Assembly (NCBI RefSeq): GCF_001406815.1
Contig: NZ_CVRR01000003.1
Span: 1-64,000 of the forward strand
DNA: 64,000 bases
Reading direction: 5' to 3'
DNA from: Roseburia faecis
Lineage (GTDB): Bacteria > Bacillota > Clostridia > Lachnospirales > Lachnospiraceae
Shown here: positions 13,433 through 22,876 of the stretch, in pieces
Numbering within the stretch: position 1 is the first letter of the stretch
How the letters are laid out: every line of letters begins with the position of its first letter
Translations under genes and position numbers: made by a program
The notes under the pieces: generated by a model
Seen by the model: the letters and a program-made list of their open reading frames with translations, nothing else
Told to the model about the DNA's origin: nothing
Database searches by the model: none

Positions 13433-15969
13433 ACAGGAAGGACAGGAGAGGGAATAAAACCACATATTTGTCTGGCAATACCGGTATCCGGCTGATCTGT
13501 GAGGCGGTTGCTGTGGAACTACTGCTTTATGCAATGCTTGCGATTTTCCGGAGTGCATTCGGATGGCAGCTGCCGATCCGTGCGCTTGGTAAACTGCAGG
13601 TGGCCATGCTGGTAAGTCTTGTGCTGTTTATCGTGGGAGTTCCTGCGACCGGAAAATATCAGAGGGTCTGCAAGGTTGTGCTTGAAATCGGATATCCGGC
13701 GGCACTCGTACTGTTTGGAATTTTTCATCGGAGAAAACTGACAGAGAGCGGAAAAATGCTGTTTCAGGCATATCTGTCATATTGGAATAAACAGTATGGA
13801 ACAAATTATATGACCGGGGCCGGGACGGAGATGCGGTATACTTATATGCTGGCGTTTTTATTGGCAGTTGTTGTGCTGTTAAGTCTGATGTTTCGATATG
13901 TGACCGGTGTGCGGCTGGTTTTGCTGCTTCCGGATATAACAGCGTTGTCGGTTGCTCTTCTGGTCAATGCCAGACTGGGCTGGAGTGGAATTGCACTCTT
14001 TTTCGTGGGAACCGTGCTGGTGTCTGCGGCACCATGGACGCACATGGATGTAAGGGTGGCTGACGGTCGTACCCATGTATGGATGCAGCTACTGTCCTAT
14101 GCTGCAGCCGGTGTGTTTGCCGTGATTCTTGTCTCGGTGAGCAGCTATGCGTTTTCTGGTGTGGCAAAGCAGATTCCGAAAAAGTCACCGAAGTTTTATG
14201 CGTTTCAGAGACAGGTGGAAGAACGTGTGAAAAACCTGACGTTTTCGGGGATAACTTTGCAGGGATCGCGGGAACATGTGGATAATACAACACCGGACTA
14301 TACCGGAAAAACCGTATTTTCGATAGAAGCATCGAAAGCCCCGGCGGGCAAACTGTATCTGAAATCATTTGCCAGTGGCACATATCAGAACGGTACATGG
14401 GTAAATGAAGGGAAAACGTTTGCGCACGAAGTGGATAAGGCGGGATACCATCGCAGTGATGTTGCAATGTTAATGCAGCAGAATGCCGGTGAACTTGTAA
14501 AATACATCCGTTCGAGTGAGCTGGCAGAGGATGAAACACAGACGGTTTCGTATCAGATTTCCTATCGGGCACTGGGGTTAAAAAACGCGTATATGCCGTA
14601 TTTTTCAGATTCGCAGACAGCCGGTGGGAAGGTCTGGCTCAGGGATGATACGGTGGTAGGTAAAAAGAGGGCAACGGGAAAGGTTTCTTTTGAGGGACTG
14701 AATGAAAATACGGATCTGCGCGATGTTTTTGACAGGTTTTGTATGGTCCACGGAGAAACAGATACGGATCTGCAGCAATGGTATGATGCCTATGCTGACA
14801 GTAGATACCGTAAGTTTGCCACGGATGTTCCGGCAGTGGGAGATTTTATTACACGAAGGCTGGCTCTGGAAAGTATCGGATATGGCGTGTATGAGGAAAA
14901 CGGCACCTATGTGGCGGATCAGATGGAAACAGGCGGGTTATACGATGAGGATTGGCTGGCGGATACGGATGGAAACAATTCCGGACGGGCAGAAAGACAG
15001 ATAACAACCAACAACATCCGGCAGAATCTTGCGACACAGGTTGCCAACTGGCTGGGGAACGAAAATACCTATAACTTATATCTGAATCACATCCCACAGG
15101 GGAAAGATACCATTGCTTATTTTCTGGAAACCGGACATGAGGGATATTGTATGCATTTTGCCAGCGCGGGTGCGCTGATTTTACAAAGTCTGGGAGTTCC
15201 AGCGCGTTATGCATCGGGATATGTGGTGGAACCGTCGGCATTTCATAAAGAAAAGAAAGGCTATCAGGCAGATGTGCCGGACTACAATGCGCATGCATGG
15301 GTGGAAATTTATCTGGAAAATATCGGATGGGTGCCGGTGGAAATGACCCCGGGCTATACGAATGACAGTGCAAAGCTGCCGACGACTCCGGAATTGCGCG
15401 ATACGTGGAAACAGCGGCATGAAGAGCACAAAGATGCGGCGGAGCAGAATCCGCAGACGCAAATGCAGACGAAAAACGAATCGCCGTCAGAAACACAGAT
15501 GGAAACACAGCAGAAGACAGAAAGTCAGATGACGGAGAAGGAGACAAAGCGGCCGGTAAAAAATAATGAGAAAAAGAACAACAGGCGAAATCTGCAAGTA
15601 TTTTCTGCGGTGAGTCTGACGCTGCTTGCTGTTGTTCTGATGCTGGTTCTGGTGACAAAATGGTTGCGCATTTACCGGGAACAATTGCTTATGGAACTGC
15701 GCAACCGGCAGAATCGTCATGCGGTATGCCGGATTAACCAGCGGATTTACCGGGGATTACATCCGCGAAGTTTTGGCATGAAGACGGATGGGGACTATCT
15801 GGAAAAGCTGATGACAACCTATCCGTCCGTTCCGGCGGAGGATTGGAAGAAGTATCTGTGCATTGTGCAGAAAGCGGTCTTTTCCGAAGAAGAGATCTCA
15901 CAGGAAGAAGCACGGTTTTGTTACCGGCTGTACCGGAAGTACAGAAACCGGCGGATTTTGGGAAAGTAG
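13429..15969 (+). CDS. Membrane transglutaminase-like protein
   Basis: The 846-residue protein has five or six N-terminal membrane helices, a large extracytoplasmic region with a transglutaminase-like core, a Gln/Lys-rich linker, one more helix near residue 730 and a cytoplasmic tail. The core has the catalytic Cys in GHEGYCMHFASAGALILQSL and the His in YNAHAWVEIYLE; the usual third residue would lie in VPVEMTPGY. The family is linked to cell-surface or proteolysis-like functions with MoxR and DUF58, but the substrate is unknown. GTG start inside the previous stop. Confidence 0.88.
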   Translation: MNRKDRRGNKTTYLSGNTGIRLICEAVAVELLLYAMLAIFRSAFGWQLPIRALGKLQVAMLVSLVLFIVGVPATGKYQRVCKVVLEIGYPAALVLFGIFHRRKLTESGKMLFQAYLSYWNKQYGTNYMTGAGTEMRYTYMLAFLLAVVVLLSLMFRYVTGVRLVLLLPDITALSVALLVNARLGWSGIALFFVGTVLVSAAPWTHMDVRVADGRTHVWMQLLSYAAAGVFAVILVSVSSYAFSGVAKQIPKKSPKFYAFQRQVEERVKNLTFSGITLQGSREHVDNTTPDYTGKTVFSIEASKAPAGKLYLKSFASGTYQNGTWVNEGKTFAHEVDKAGYHRSDVAMLMQQNAGELVKYIRSSELAEDETQTVSYQISYRALGLKNAYMPYFSDSQTAGGKVWLRDDTVVGKKRATGKVSFEGLNENTDLRDVFDRFCMVHGETDTDLQQWYDAYADSRYRKFATDVPAVGDFITRRLALESIGYGVYEENGTYVADQMETGGLYDEDWLADTDGNNSGRAERQITTNNIRQNLATQVANWLGNENTYNLYLNHIPQGKDTIAYFLETGHEGYCMHFASAGALILQSLGVPARYASGYVVEPSAFHKEKKGYQADVPDYNAHAWVEIYLENIGWVPVEMTPGYTNDSAKLPTTPELRDTWKQRHEEHKDAAEQNPQTQMQTKNESPSETQMETQQKTESQMTEKETKRPVKNNEKKNNRRNLQVFSAVSLTLLAVVLMLVLVTKWLRIYREQLLMELRNRQNRHAVCRINQRIYRGLHPRSFGMKTDGDYLEKLMTTYPSVPAEDWKKYLCIVQKAVFSEEEISQEEARFCYRLYRKYRNRRILGK

Positions 15970-15977
15970 GATAACGG

Positions 15978-16003
15978 AAAAACCGCCTCCTTAGCGGGAG
16001 GCG
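15978..16003 (-). terminator. Terminator of trmB
   Basis: On the minus strand GCCTCC CGCTAA GGAGGC is followed by GGTTTTT. The stem includes the last codons and stop of trmB. Confidence 0.65.
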
Positions 16004-16632
16004 ATCAGTTTACATATCGGGTTACCCTTAGAAGAAAATTTTTCTTCGTATTCGGTCATGATATTTCCTTCATTCATGGATGGATCATGGTGCAGATCAC
16101 GGGTGGAGGCATTAAGATGCCAGCGGTCGGAAGTTTCGATTTCCTCGAGAGAAAACGTAAACAGGTCCGGATTGTCTGTTTTAAATTCCAGCCGTCCGTC
16201 GGCTGTAAGAAACTGGTCATAGCGGTCTAAAAATTCATGGGAAGTCAGTCGTCGTCTGGCATGGCGGTCCTTTGGCCACGGGTCGGAAAAATTCAGATAG
16301 ATCCGGTCAACTTCTTCCGGTGCAAAAATTTCCGGAAGTTTTGCGGCGTCTTCACACAGAAAATGAACATTTGGAAGCTGCAGGGTATCCATTTTCTGGA
16401 CTGCGCGCAGCAGTACACTGGTGTAACGTTCGATGCCGATATAATTGATTTCGGGATGTAACGCAGCAAGATCCATCAGAAATCTGCCTTTTCCCATGCC
16501 GATTTCGATATGGATCGGATGGTCATTTTCAAAAAAGGCATGCCATTGTCCGCGGTGTTCTGCTGCATTCTGTATACAATATGGGCTGGCTGCCACAGCT
16601 TCATTGGCGCCCGGTATATTTCTTAGTCTCAT
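15991..16632 (-). CDS. trmB: tRNA (guanine-N7-)-methyltransferase
   Basis: The 213-residue protein has the SAM-binding motif HIEIGMGKGRFLMDLA, the motif NFSDPWPKDRHARRRLT typical of TrmB, and a C-terminal TEYEEKFSSKGNPICKL block. It makes m7G46 in tRNA. Single gene, convergent with the transglutaminase operon. AAGGAG stands before the ATG. Confidence 0.95.
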   Translation of the reverse strand: MRLRNIPGANEAVAASPYCIQNAAEHRGQWHAFFENDHPIHIEIGMGKGRFLMDLAALHPEINYIGIERYTSVLLRAVQKMDTLQLPNVHFLCEDAAKLPEIFAPEEVDRIYLNFSDPWPKDRHARRRLTSHEFLDRYDQFLTADGRLEFKTDNPDLFTFSLEEIETSDRWHLNASTRDLHHDPSMNEGNIMTEYEEKFSSKGNPICKLIASR

Positions 16633-16724
16633 AGTAATTTCTCCTTGGAAAAGATAAATTCAGTTTTGCTAACTGTAAGAATACTATTACTATATACAAA
16701 TTTCGTCCGTTCGGCAAATAAAAA

Positions 16725-16753
16725 TTGAACGATTATGGAAATAATGGTATTAT
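16725..16753 (+). promoter_or_regulatory. Promoter of the DD-carboxypeptidase gene
   Basis: TTGAAC (16725-16730), a 17-bp spacer and TATTAT (16748-16753), about 33 bases before the start codon. Confidence 0.65.
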
Positions 16754-16785
16754 AAATATAAGAAAATGAAGAATTGGGGAGCCTT

Positions 16786-18183
16786 ATGAAAATAAAAAAA
16801 TACACCCGTGTAACAGCATTTTTTCTTGCCGTATGCACGGTTTTACTCATGTTACCGTTGTCTGTGCGTGCAGATGAGTACTGGCCGGACGGGGTAAAAA
16901 CGCAGTCCAAAAGTGCCATTGTGATGGAAGTCAATACCGGCACCGTTTTATATGAAAAGAAGAGTCACGAGAAACATTATCCGGCGAGTATCACAAAGAT
17001 CATGACGGTTCTTCTGGCAATCGAAAACTGTGATATGGATGAGGTCGTTACGTTTTCTGCGGATGCGGTATTTAAAAATGAGGGAGATACTTCCCATATT
17101 GCCCGGAATCTTGGAGAAAAACTGACGATGGAGCAGTGTCTGTATGCGGTTATGCTGGAGTCTGCCAATGAATGTGCTTATGCGGTTGCGGAGCATGTGG
17201 GGCAGAAACTGGGTGGTGATTACCGGACGTTTATCGATCTGATGAATAAGCGCGCAAAGGAACTGGGATGTACGGATACGCATTTCAATAACTGTAATGG
17301 TCTGCCGGATGAAGATCACTGGGTCAGCGCGTATGATATGGCACTGATTTCCGCAGAGGCATACAAAAACGAGACGTTCCGGATGATCGCAGGCAGTCCA
17401 AGCTATACACTTCCGAAGACCAATAAATGCAAGGCAGAATATCCGTGTCACAATCACCATAAAATGATCTACCCGTTTCGCGGGGACAGCTCTCATTTGT
17501 ACAAATACTGTACTGGCGGAAAAACCGGCTACACGACAGTGGCGAATAATACCCTGGTGTCTTTTGCGGAGAAAGACGGAATTACTCTGGTGTGTGTGGT
17601 GATGGATGCGGCAACACCGGATCATTATACGGATACCAGAAAATTATTTGATTACTGCTTTGAAAATTTCCAGGCGCTGAATATTTCGGAAAACGATGCG
17701 GGTCTGGCAAAGGACAACGGAAAAAATTACGGGGTTTTGAACAACAGTGAACCTTATGTAAAGCTGGACGAGGATGCTTATATCATTATGCCAAAAGGAG
17801 CACAGTTTTCCGATGTATCCTATAAAAAGACAGAATCTGCAAAAGGAAAAAAGAAAGTTGCAAGGCTTGCATACACATATGCCGGTCATGAGGTCGGCAG
17901 TGTGGATATAGTAAAAACCGGAGCAAAGGTAAAAGATAATTATTACGTCAATACCGATAGCGGGCAGAAGAAAAATGAACGTGTCATACGGATCGATCCT
18001 GCATGGCTCATTGTTGCGGGAGTGGTTATTGTCGCAGCAGTGGTTCTGTTGTTTCTGGCAAAACGGGCATATGATAATTTTTATGTGATCCGTCATCAGA
18101 GAAAAACGAAAAAAAATGATAAAATGCGTTTTCGTGAGAAGAAACGAAAGAAATACAATCGCAGGAAGGACAGGTTTTTTTAA
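16786..18183 (+). CDS. D-alanyl-D-alanine carboxypeptidase (S11 family)
   Basis: The 465-residue protein starts at ATG 16786 (TTGGGGAGC just before it), with a signal peptide ending near SVRADEYWP. The penicillin-binding motifs are in order: SITK (catalytic Ser-Lys), SANE for SxN, and GGKTGYT for KTG. A C-terminal membrane helix (about residues 400-422) and a very basic tail follow, so it is anchored at both ends or after signal cleavage only at the C-terminus. It trims peptidoglycan stem peptides. It lies directly upstream of minCDE. Confidence 0.9.
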   Translation: MKIKKYTRVTAFFLAVCTVLLMLPLSVRADEYWPDGVKTQSKSAIVMEVNTGTVLYEKKSHEKHYPASITKIMTVLLAIENCDMDEVVTFSADAVFKNEGDTSHIARNLGEKLTMEQCLYAVMLESANECAYAVAEHVGQKLGGDYRTFIDLMNKRAKELGCTDTHFNNCNGLPDEDHWVSAYDMALISAEAYKNETFRMIAGSPSYTLPKTNKCKAEYPCHNHHKMIYPFRGDSSHLYKYCTGGKTGYTTVANNTLVSFAEKDGITLVCVVMDAATPDHYTDTRKLFDYCFENFQALNISENDAGLAKDNGKNYGVLNNSEPYVKLDEDAYIIMPKGAQFSDVSYKKTESAKGKKKVARLAYTYAGHEVGSVDIVKTGAKVKDNYYVNTDSGQKKNERVIRIDPAWLIVAGVVIVAAVVLLFLAKRAYDNFYVIRHQRKTKKNDKMRFREKKRKKYNRRKDRFF

Positions 18184-18207
18184 ATCGTTCAAATAAAGCG
18201 AAAATGC

Positions 18208-18235
18208 TTGCGTATTTGCCGCAAACAGGTATAAT
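18208..18235 (+). promoter_or_regulatory. minCDE promoter, with hairpin next to the ribosome binding site
   Basis: TTGCGT (18208-18213), 16-bp spacer, TATAAT (18230-18235). The leader then contains AATTTCATT/AATGAAATT (18247-18269), a perfect 9-bp hairpin directly abutting the GGAGG of minC, which could tune translation. Confidence 0.6.
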
Positions 18236-18279
18236 TACAATTGATGAATTTCATTTTAATAATGAAATTGGAGGTTACC

Positions 18280-18993
18280 ATGTCACAATCTGTTACGATA
18301 AAAAGTAATAAATACGGAATTAATCTTGTCTTAGACCCGGAGATTGGGTTTGATGAGTTATTGAAGGATGTTGTCGAAAAGTTCAAAGCATCCAGTACAT
18401 TTTTTAAAAATGCAAAACTGGCATTGTCCTTTGAAGGAAGAAAACTTTCGGAAGAGGAAGAACAGCAGATCATCTCAGCAATTGAAAGCAACACATCGAT
18501 TGAAATCCTGTGTATCGTTGAAAATGGAACAAGACAGGAAGCTGTCATGAAAGAACAGGTCGAGGCGTTTTACGATGCCGTACAGCAGCAGTATGAGAAT
18601 GCCGCAGCAGGAAACGGGCCGGAGCAGTTTTATCGTGGCACTTTAAGGTCGGGACAGGTGATTTCGAGTGAATCGAGTGTCACGATCATTGGCGATGTCA
18701 ATCCGGGAGCCAAAATTATTTCCCAGGGAAACATTGTGATTCTTGGGGCATTAAAAGGTAACGCACAGGCAGGATGTATGGGGGATCGTAACTGTTTTAT
18801 TTTTGCGCTGGATATGCAGCCGATTCAGATTCAGATTGGGGATCTGATCGCAAAGAGTCCGGACAAGCCGGAACCGAAACGTCGTACACTCCGTCGGTCA
18901 AAGACACCGGAAGTGGAAGCACAGATCGCCATTGCAAGAGATGGAAATATCTATATTGAGCCAATCACCAAAAATATATTAAATAACATTTAG
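18280..18993 (+). CDS. minC: Septum site-determining protein MinC
   Basis: The 237-residue protein has the N-terminal MinC domain and the C-terminal right-handed beta-helix domain with LRSGQVISSESSVTIIGDVNPGAKI and GNIVILGALKGNAQAGCMGD. It blocks FtsZ ring formation away from midcell, in complex with MinD. ATG 18280 follows GGAGG; upstream ATGs lack a site. First gene of a minCDE operon. Confidence 0.95.
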   Translation: MSQSVTIKSNKYGINLVLDPEIGFDELLKDVVEKFKASSTFFKNAKLALSFEGRKLSEEEEQQIISAIESNTSIEILCIVENGTRQEAVMKEQVEAFYDAVQQQYENAAAGNGPEQFYRGTLRSGQVISSESSVTIIGDVNPGAKIISQGNIVILGALKGNAQAGCMGDRNCFIFALDMQPIQIQIGDLIAKSPDKPEPKRRTLRRSKTPEVEAQIAIARDGNIYIEPITKNILNNI

Positions 18994-19015
18994 GGACGTA
19001 GGAGGAATAAGTTTC

Positions 19016-19807
19016 ATGAGCGAAGTAATCGTTATCACATCAGGAAAGGGTGGTGTAGGTAAGACCACAACCACAGCAAACATTGGTACAGGTCTTGCAC
19101 AGTTAAACAAGAAAGTTGTAATGATTGATACCGATATCGGACTGCGTAACCTGGATGTGGTTATGGGTCTGGAAAATCGTATTGTATATAATCTGGTAGA
19201 TGTTATAGAAGGAAAGTGCCGTATCCGTCAGGCTTTGATCAAGGATAAGAGATATCCGGAATTATGCCTGCTTCCTTCCGCACAGACCAGAGATAAGGAT
19301 GCTGTCACACCGGAGCAGATGGTTGCGCTGATCAATGAGCTTCGCGAAGAGTTTGATTATATTTTATTGGACTGCCCGGCCGGTATCGAGCAGGGATTTA
19401 AGAATGCGGTAGCAGGTGCGGACCGTGCACTGGTTGTTACGACACCGGAAGTATCTGCGATCCGTGATGCGGATCGTATCGTAGGACTCCTTGAGGCAAA
19501 CGAGATGAAACGGATCGATCTGATTGTAAACCGTCTGCGTGTGGATATGGTAAAACGCGGTGAGATGATGACGGTAGATGATGTAACCGATATTCTGGCA
19601 GTAAACCTGATCGGTGCCGTACCGGATGATGAGCAGATTGTTATTTCCACAAACCGTGGTGAGCCACTGGTTGGAACCAACTGTCTGGCAGGAAAGGCAT
19701 ATTCCAATATTTGCCACCGTATTATGGGAGAAGAAGTTCCATTCCTGAATCTGAATGAGAAGCAGGGAGTACTTGAGAAGCTGAAGGACATTTTTAAGAA
19801 GAATTAG
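19016..19807 (+). CDS. minD: Septum site-determining protein MinD
   Basis: The 263-residue ATPase has the deviant Walker A SGKGGVGKTTTTANIG, the DTDIGLRNLDVVMGLENR block, and ends in the amphipathic membrane-targeting helix region GVLEKLKDIFKKN. It recruits MinC to the membrane and oscillates or is ordered by MinE. 22 bases after minC, with AGGAGG. Confidence 0.97.
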   Translation: MSEVIVITSGKGGVGKTTTTANIGTGLAQLNKKVVMIDTDIGLRNLDVVMGLENRIVYNLVDVIEGKCRIRQALIKDKRYPELCLLPSAQTRDKDAVTPEQMVALINELREEFDYILLDCPAGIEQGFKNAVAGADRALVVTTPEVSAIRDADRIVGLLEANEMKRIDLIVNRLRVDMVKRGEMMTVDDVTDILAVNLIGAVPDDEQIVISTNRGEPLVGTNCLAGKAYSNICHRIMGEEVPFLNLNEKQGVLEKLKDIFKKN

Positions 19808-19821
19808 AGGGGGTACTTATT

Positions 19822-20103
19822 GTGGGAATAATGGATTTATTTAAGAAGAAGACTTCCGGCAACGTTGCAAAGGACCGCCTGAAGCTGGTGCTGGTTTCTG
19901 ACCGTGCCAACTGTTCTTCCGAGATGATGGAGATGATGAAGAATGACATTATTGAAGTGATCTCACGTTACATGGATATTGATGCGGAGGCGCTTGATGT
20001 AAAAATCACCGAGACAGAGTCCGATTCCAATAACGGAACGGTACCGGCACTTGTTGCTAATATTCCGATCCGTGATATGAAGCATCGTCCGGACCCAAGA
20101 TAG
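19822..20103 (+). CDS. minE: Cell division topological specificity factor MinE
   Basis: The 93-residue protein (GTG start after GAGGGGG) has the N-terminal MDLF membrane motif and the anti-MinCD helix region, followed by the dimer domain (DIIEVISRYMDIDAEALDV). It stimulates MinD ATPase. Presence of minE rather than only divIVA-type control is common in Clostridia. A strong terminator follows. Confidence 0.94.
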   Translation: MGIMDLFKKKTSGNVAKDRLKLVLVSDRANCSSEMMEMMKNDIIEVISRYMDIDAEALDVKITETESDSNNGTVPALVANIPIRDMKHRPDPR

Positions 20104-20122
20104 AAATTATAGAGTACATAAG

Positions 20123-20160
20123 AAAATGCCCGGCAGGTTCCTACTGCCGGGCATTTTTAA
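20123..20160 (+). terminator. Terminator of the min operon
   Basis: AATGCCCGGCAG pairs with CTGCCGGGCATT, then TTTT. Confidence 0.85.
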
Positions 20161-20181
20161 AAAGCAGGTAACCAGGAGAAT

Positions 20182-22131
20182 TTGAAATTGCATGACAAAT
20201 CGTTAAAAGAGTTATGTGAGCAGTTATCCATATCAATTGCTACCGGTCGTAACTGGGTAAAACTTGGAAAGATAACTCCCCAATATATAAAAAACGGGGT
20301 GCCCTATTTTGATGAAAAGCATATTGCAATCATAGAAAATGAAATCCGGTCAGGAAAAAATGTGGCATTAAAAAGCCGCAGAAATAAAAAATATGTTTCC
20401 GGAAATGCGTTATATCGTTCTTATGTTTCCCAAAACTGCAAGAACCTTACCGTTTTGCAGAAACTGCTCTCCGAGATAACATGGGAACAAATTCTGCTGA
20501 CCACGGATGTGATATCCTATTTTGTGGCAGACTGTGCGTTGCAGTTATTCGGGCAGAAACCATTGTTTTTCCAATATCTGCAGGGAAAAATTTCTATAGG
20601 GAAATATGACATCTTACTGGATGCATTGATTGGTGACAGACAAAGGGCAATGGATTTCTGTCAGAAATATCCGGCATTTTTTGCACATGAATACATCTGG
20701 GAGCCGGGAGAAGACATTCTGGGACTTATATATCTTTCCTGTAAAAATATGGGAAGCCGGAAAGCGCATGGTTCATACTATACACCCACAAAAGTTGTAA
20801 AAAAACTGATTTCCCATCTGGATATCGAACATATGGGAAAAGTGTTAGATCCGTGTTGCGGCACCGGAAATTTCCTGCTTCAGCTGCCGGAAAGTGTGGA
20901 TCTGGCAGATATTTATGGCACGGATACCGATGCGGTGAGTATCCGTATCGCACGACTCAATATGGCTCTGAAATATCCGGACGCGGATGTTGAGGAGATC
21001 TGCGAACATATTACAGAGAAGAATTTTCTCACAGAATATGACAGAACAGGATTTGATACCATCATTGGAAATCCGCCGTGGGGCTATGCTTTTTCCAATG
21101 AAGACAAAGCAGTGTTAAAGGCCAGATATGCCACGGCTTCCGGAAGAAATACCGAGTCCTATGATGTTTTTATCGAACGGGCTCTGGAGATTCTTGTTCC
21201 GGATGGAACGCTGGCGTTTGTGCTGCCGGAAGCGGTCTTAAATGTAAAGGCACATATGCGTATCCGCACAATTCTGCTTCAGAGAAGTTCTGTAAAATCC
21301 CTTACGTTTCTGGGAGATATGTTTGACGGGGTACAGTGTCCCTGCATCCTGTTGCAGCTTATTGCGACCGGAAAGCCTTTGTCAACGGCAGGCATGATGA
21401 TAGAAGACCGGACACGTACATATACCATTGCTATGGAGCGGACGGTAGTGCCGGAAAATTTCAGTTTTCGGATGACAGATGAAGAGTATCGTGTGCTGGA
21501 GAAAATAAAAAATTCCATTCCCGTCTGTTATCTGGCCGATCATGCAGATTTTGCACTTGGCATTGTTACCGGAAACAACAAAAAGTTTCTCTCCGCAGAG
21601 AAAACGCAACATTCGGAGATGGTACTGAAAGGTACAGATATTTGCAAATACCACATAAATCCGGCAAAACAGTATCTGCGGTTTGAACCGGAACAGTTTC
21701 AGCAGGTTGCACCTCTGGAGATATACCGGGCACCGGAAAAACTGTTGTACCGTTTTATTAGCAATCAGCTGGTGGTGGCTTATGATGACCGGCAGATGCT
21801 TTCTTTGAATAGCTGCAACATTGTGATCCCAAAGATCGAGGGAATGCAGATCAAATATATTCTGGCAATTTTAAATTCCAGTGTTTCTCAGTTTGTTTAT
21901 CAGAAGGAATTCCATTCCATAAAAGTATTGCGGGCGCATATGGAGCATATTCCGATTCCGCGTGTTGGGAAAGCGATACAGAATGAAATTATAGCGATGA
22001 CCGAGCCGCTGATTTGTGGAATGGGAAAAGAGGCAGCAGAGACTTGCCAGAAACGGCTGGATTGCAGAATCATGGATTTGTTCCGGTTATCCGCGGAGGA
22101 ACAGTGGATCATCCGGCATGCTTTACATTAA
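20182..22131 (+). CDS. Orphan N6-adenine DNA methyltransferase with N-terminal helix-turn-helix
   Basis: The 649-residue protein starts at TTG 20182 behind AGGAG. Residues 1-60 look like an excisionase/MerR-type helix-turn-helix (LKELCEQLSISIATGRNWVK). The central part has the SAM motif VLDPCCGTGNFLLQL and the catalytic NPPW (IIGNPPWGYAF) of gamma-class N6-adenine methylases of the Eco57I/TaqI type. The C-terminal third resembles a TaqI-like target recognition domain (SLNSCNIVIP...KYILAILNSS). No restriction nuclease is adjacent, so it is an orphan methylase or a single-chain remnant of a type IIG system. Confidence 0.8.
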   Translation: MKLHDKSLKELCEQLSISIATGRNWVKLGKITPQYIKNGVPYFDEKHIAIIENEIRSGKNVALKSRRNKKYVSGNALYRSYVSQNCKNLTVLQKLLSEITWEQILLTTDVISYFVADCALQLFGQKPLFFQYLQGKISIGKYDILLDALIGDRQRAMDFCQKYPAFFAHEYIWEPGEDILGLIYLSCKNMGSRKAHGSYYTPTKVVKKLISHLDIEHMGKVLDPCCGTGNFLLQLPESVDLADIYGTDTDAVSIRIARLNMALKYPDADVEEICEHITEKNFLTEYDRTGFDTIIGNPPWGYAFSNEDKAVLKARYATASGRNTESYDVFIERALEILVPDGTLAFVLPEAVLNVKAHMRIRTILLQRSSVKSLTFLGDMFDGVQCPCILLQLIATGKPLSTAGMMIEDRTRTYTIAMERTVVPENFSFRMTDEEYRVLEKIKNSIPVCYLADHADFALGIVTGNNKKFLSAEKTQHSEMVLKGTDICKYHINPAKQYLRFEPEQFQQVAPLEIYRAPEKLLYRFISNQLVVAYDDRQMLSLNSCNIVIPKIEGMQIKYILAILNSSVSQFVYQKEFHSIKVLRAHMEHIPIPRVGKAIQNEIIAMTEPLICGMGKEAAETCQKRLDCRIMDLFRLSAEEQWIIRHALH

Positions 22132-22242
22132 CCCATAAAGGACAGAAATGTACAAAAAGACAAAAATAAATACACTAAACCGAAATAAAGACAAATTAAA
22201 GGCATTAAACTATAAAATTGACACATAAACGACATTACAAAA

Positions 22243-22755
22243 TTATTGCTGATTTATCAGACGATTTAATAATGAAAGCAGCTGTTTTTTGTCTTCGGTG
22301 TAAATTAACAGACCATTACTGGTGCGAACGATGGTAAGAATCTGTCCGGCAAAGAGATCACTCTGTTCGAATGTATGCAGCAGAAGTTCCTGCATATGGG
22401 AGGGTACGGACAGGAAAACGGTCTCTACCTGTTCCATTGGATGGAGGGAGACATTTGCATCTGCAAATAATTTCCCAAGGCATTGTTCCTGTTCCACTTG
22501 TGCAGCTGTCTTGTCCACAATAAAAAATCCATCGGCATCCTTCGGCATATGCAAAGACTGGACGGCGCGCTGCACCTGTTTGGTCAGGGCATCCGATGCC
22601 GGATACAGAGATTCAAAATAACTCATAAAATCGGTAGCTTTTCGAAAGTGCCGGTTTTTTCCGTTTTGGGTAAGTTCGGTCATGAGAATCCGGCGAATGA
22701 TGCTTTCGCATGTCTCGCGAGAAGGATTTTTGCGCAGCTGGTTTTTCTGATTCAA
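22243..22755 (-). CDS. Conserved hypothetical protein, 170 residues
   Basis: A TTG start (22755) follows AAAGGAG with an 8-base gap. The product is soluble, with a helical N-terminal half (IIRRILMTELTQ, FMSYFESLYPASDALTKQVQ) and a C-terminal alpha/beta part (ILTIVRTSNGLLIYTEDKKQLL). No family was recognised. It is transcribed alone, divergent from the AbiEi-type pair. The 110-bp gap to its left is A-rich and holds nothing clear. Confidence 0.6.
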   Translation of the reverse strand: MNQKNQLRKNPSRETCESIIRRILMTELTQNGKNRHFRKATDFMSYFESLYPASDALTKQVQRAVQSLHMPKDADGFFIVDKTAAQVEQEQCLGKLFADANVSLHPMEQVETVFLSVPSHMQELLLHTFEQSDLFAGQILTIVRTSNGLLIYTEDKKQLLSLLNRLINQQ

Positions 22756-22876
22756 AATGGGATCTCCTTTGTTACAGTTTCAGATTATCTTTACTATATA
22801 CTATTTTCTTGACGAATTCCACAGGAAAAGGTAGAATACGAAGTGAAATACCACGTTAATTTTTATGGAGCGGAAA

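Noticed and set aside
14849-15658. 269-codon minus-strand open frame within the transglutaminase gene
   Set aside because: Antisense to a well-supported gene with intact motifs; no start signal.
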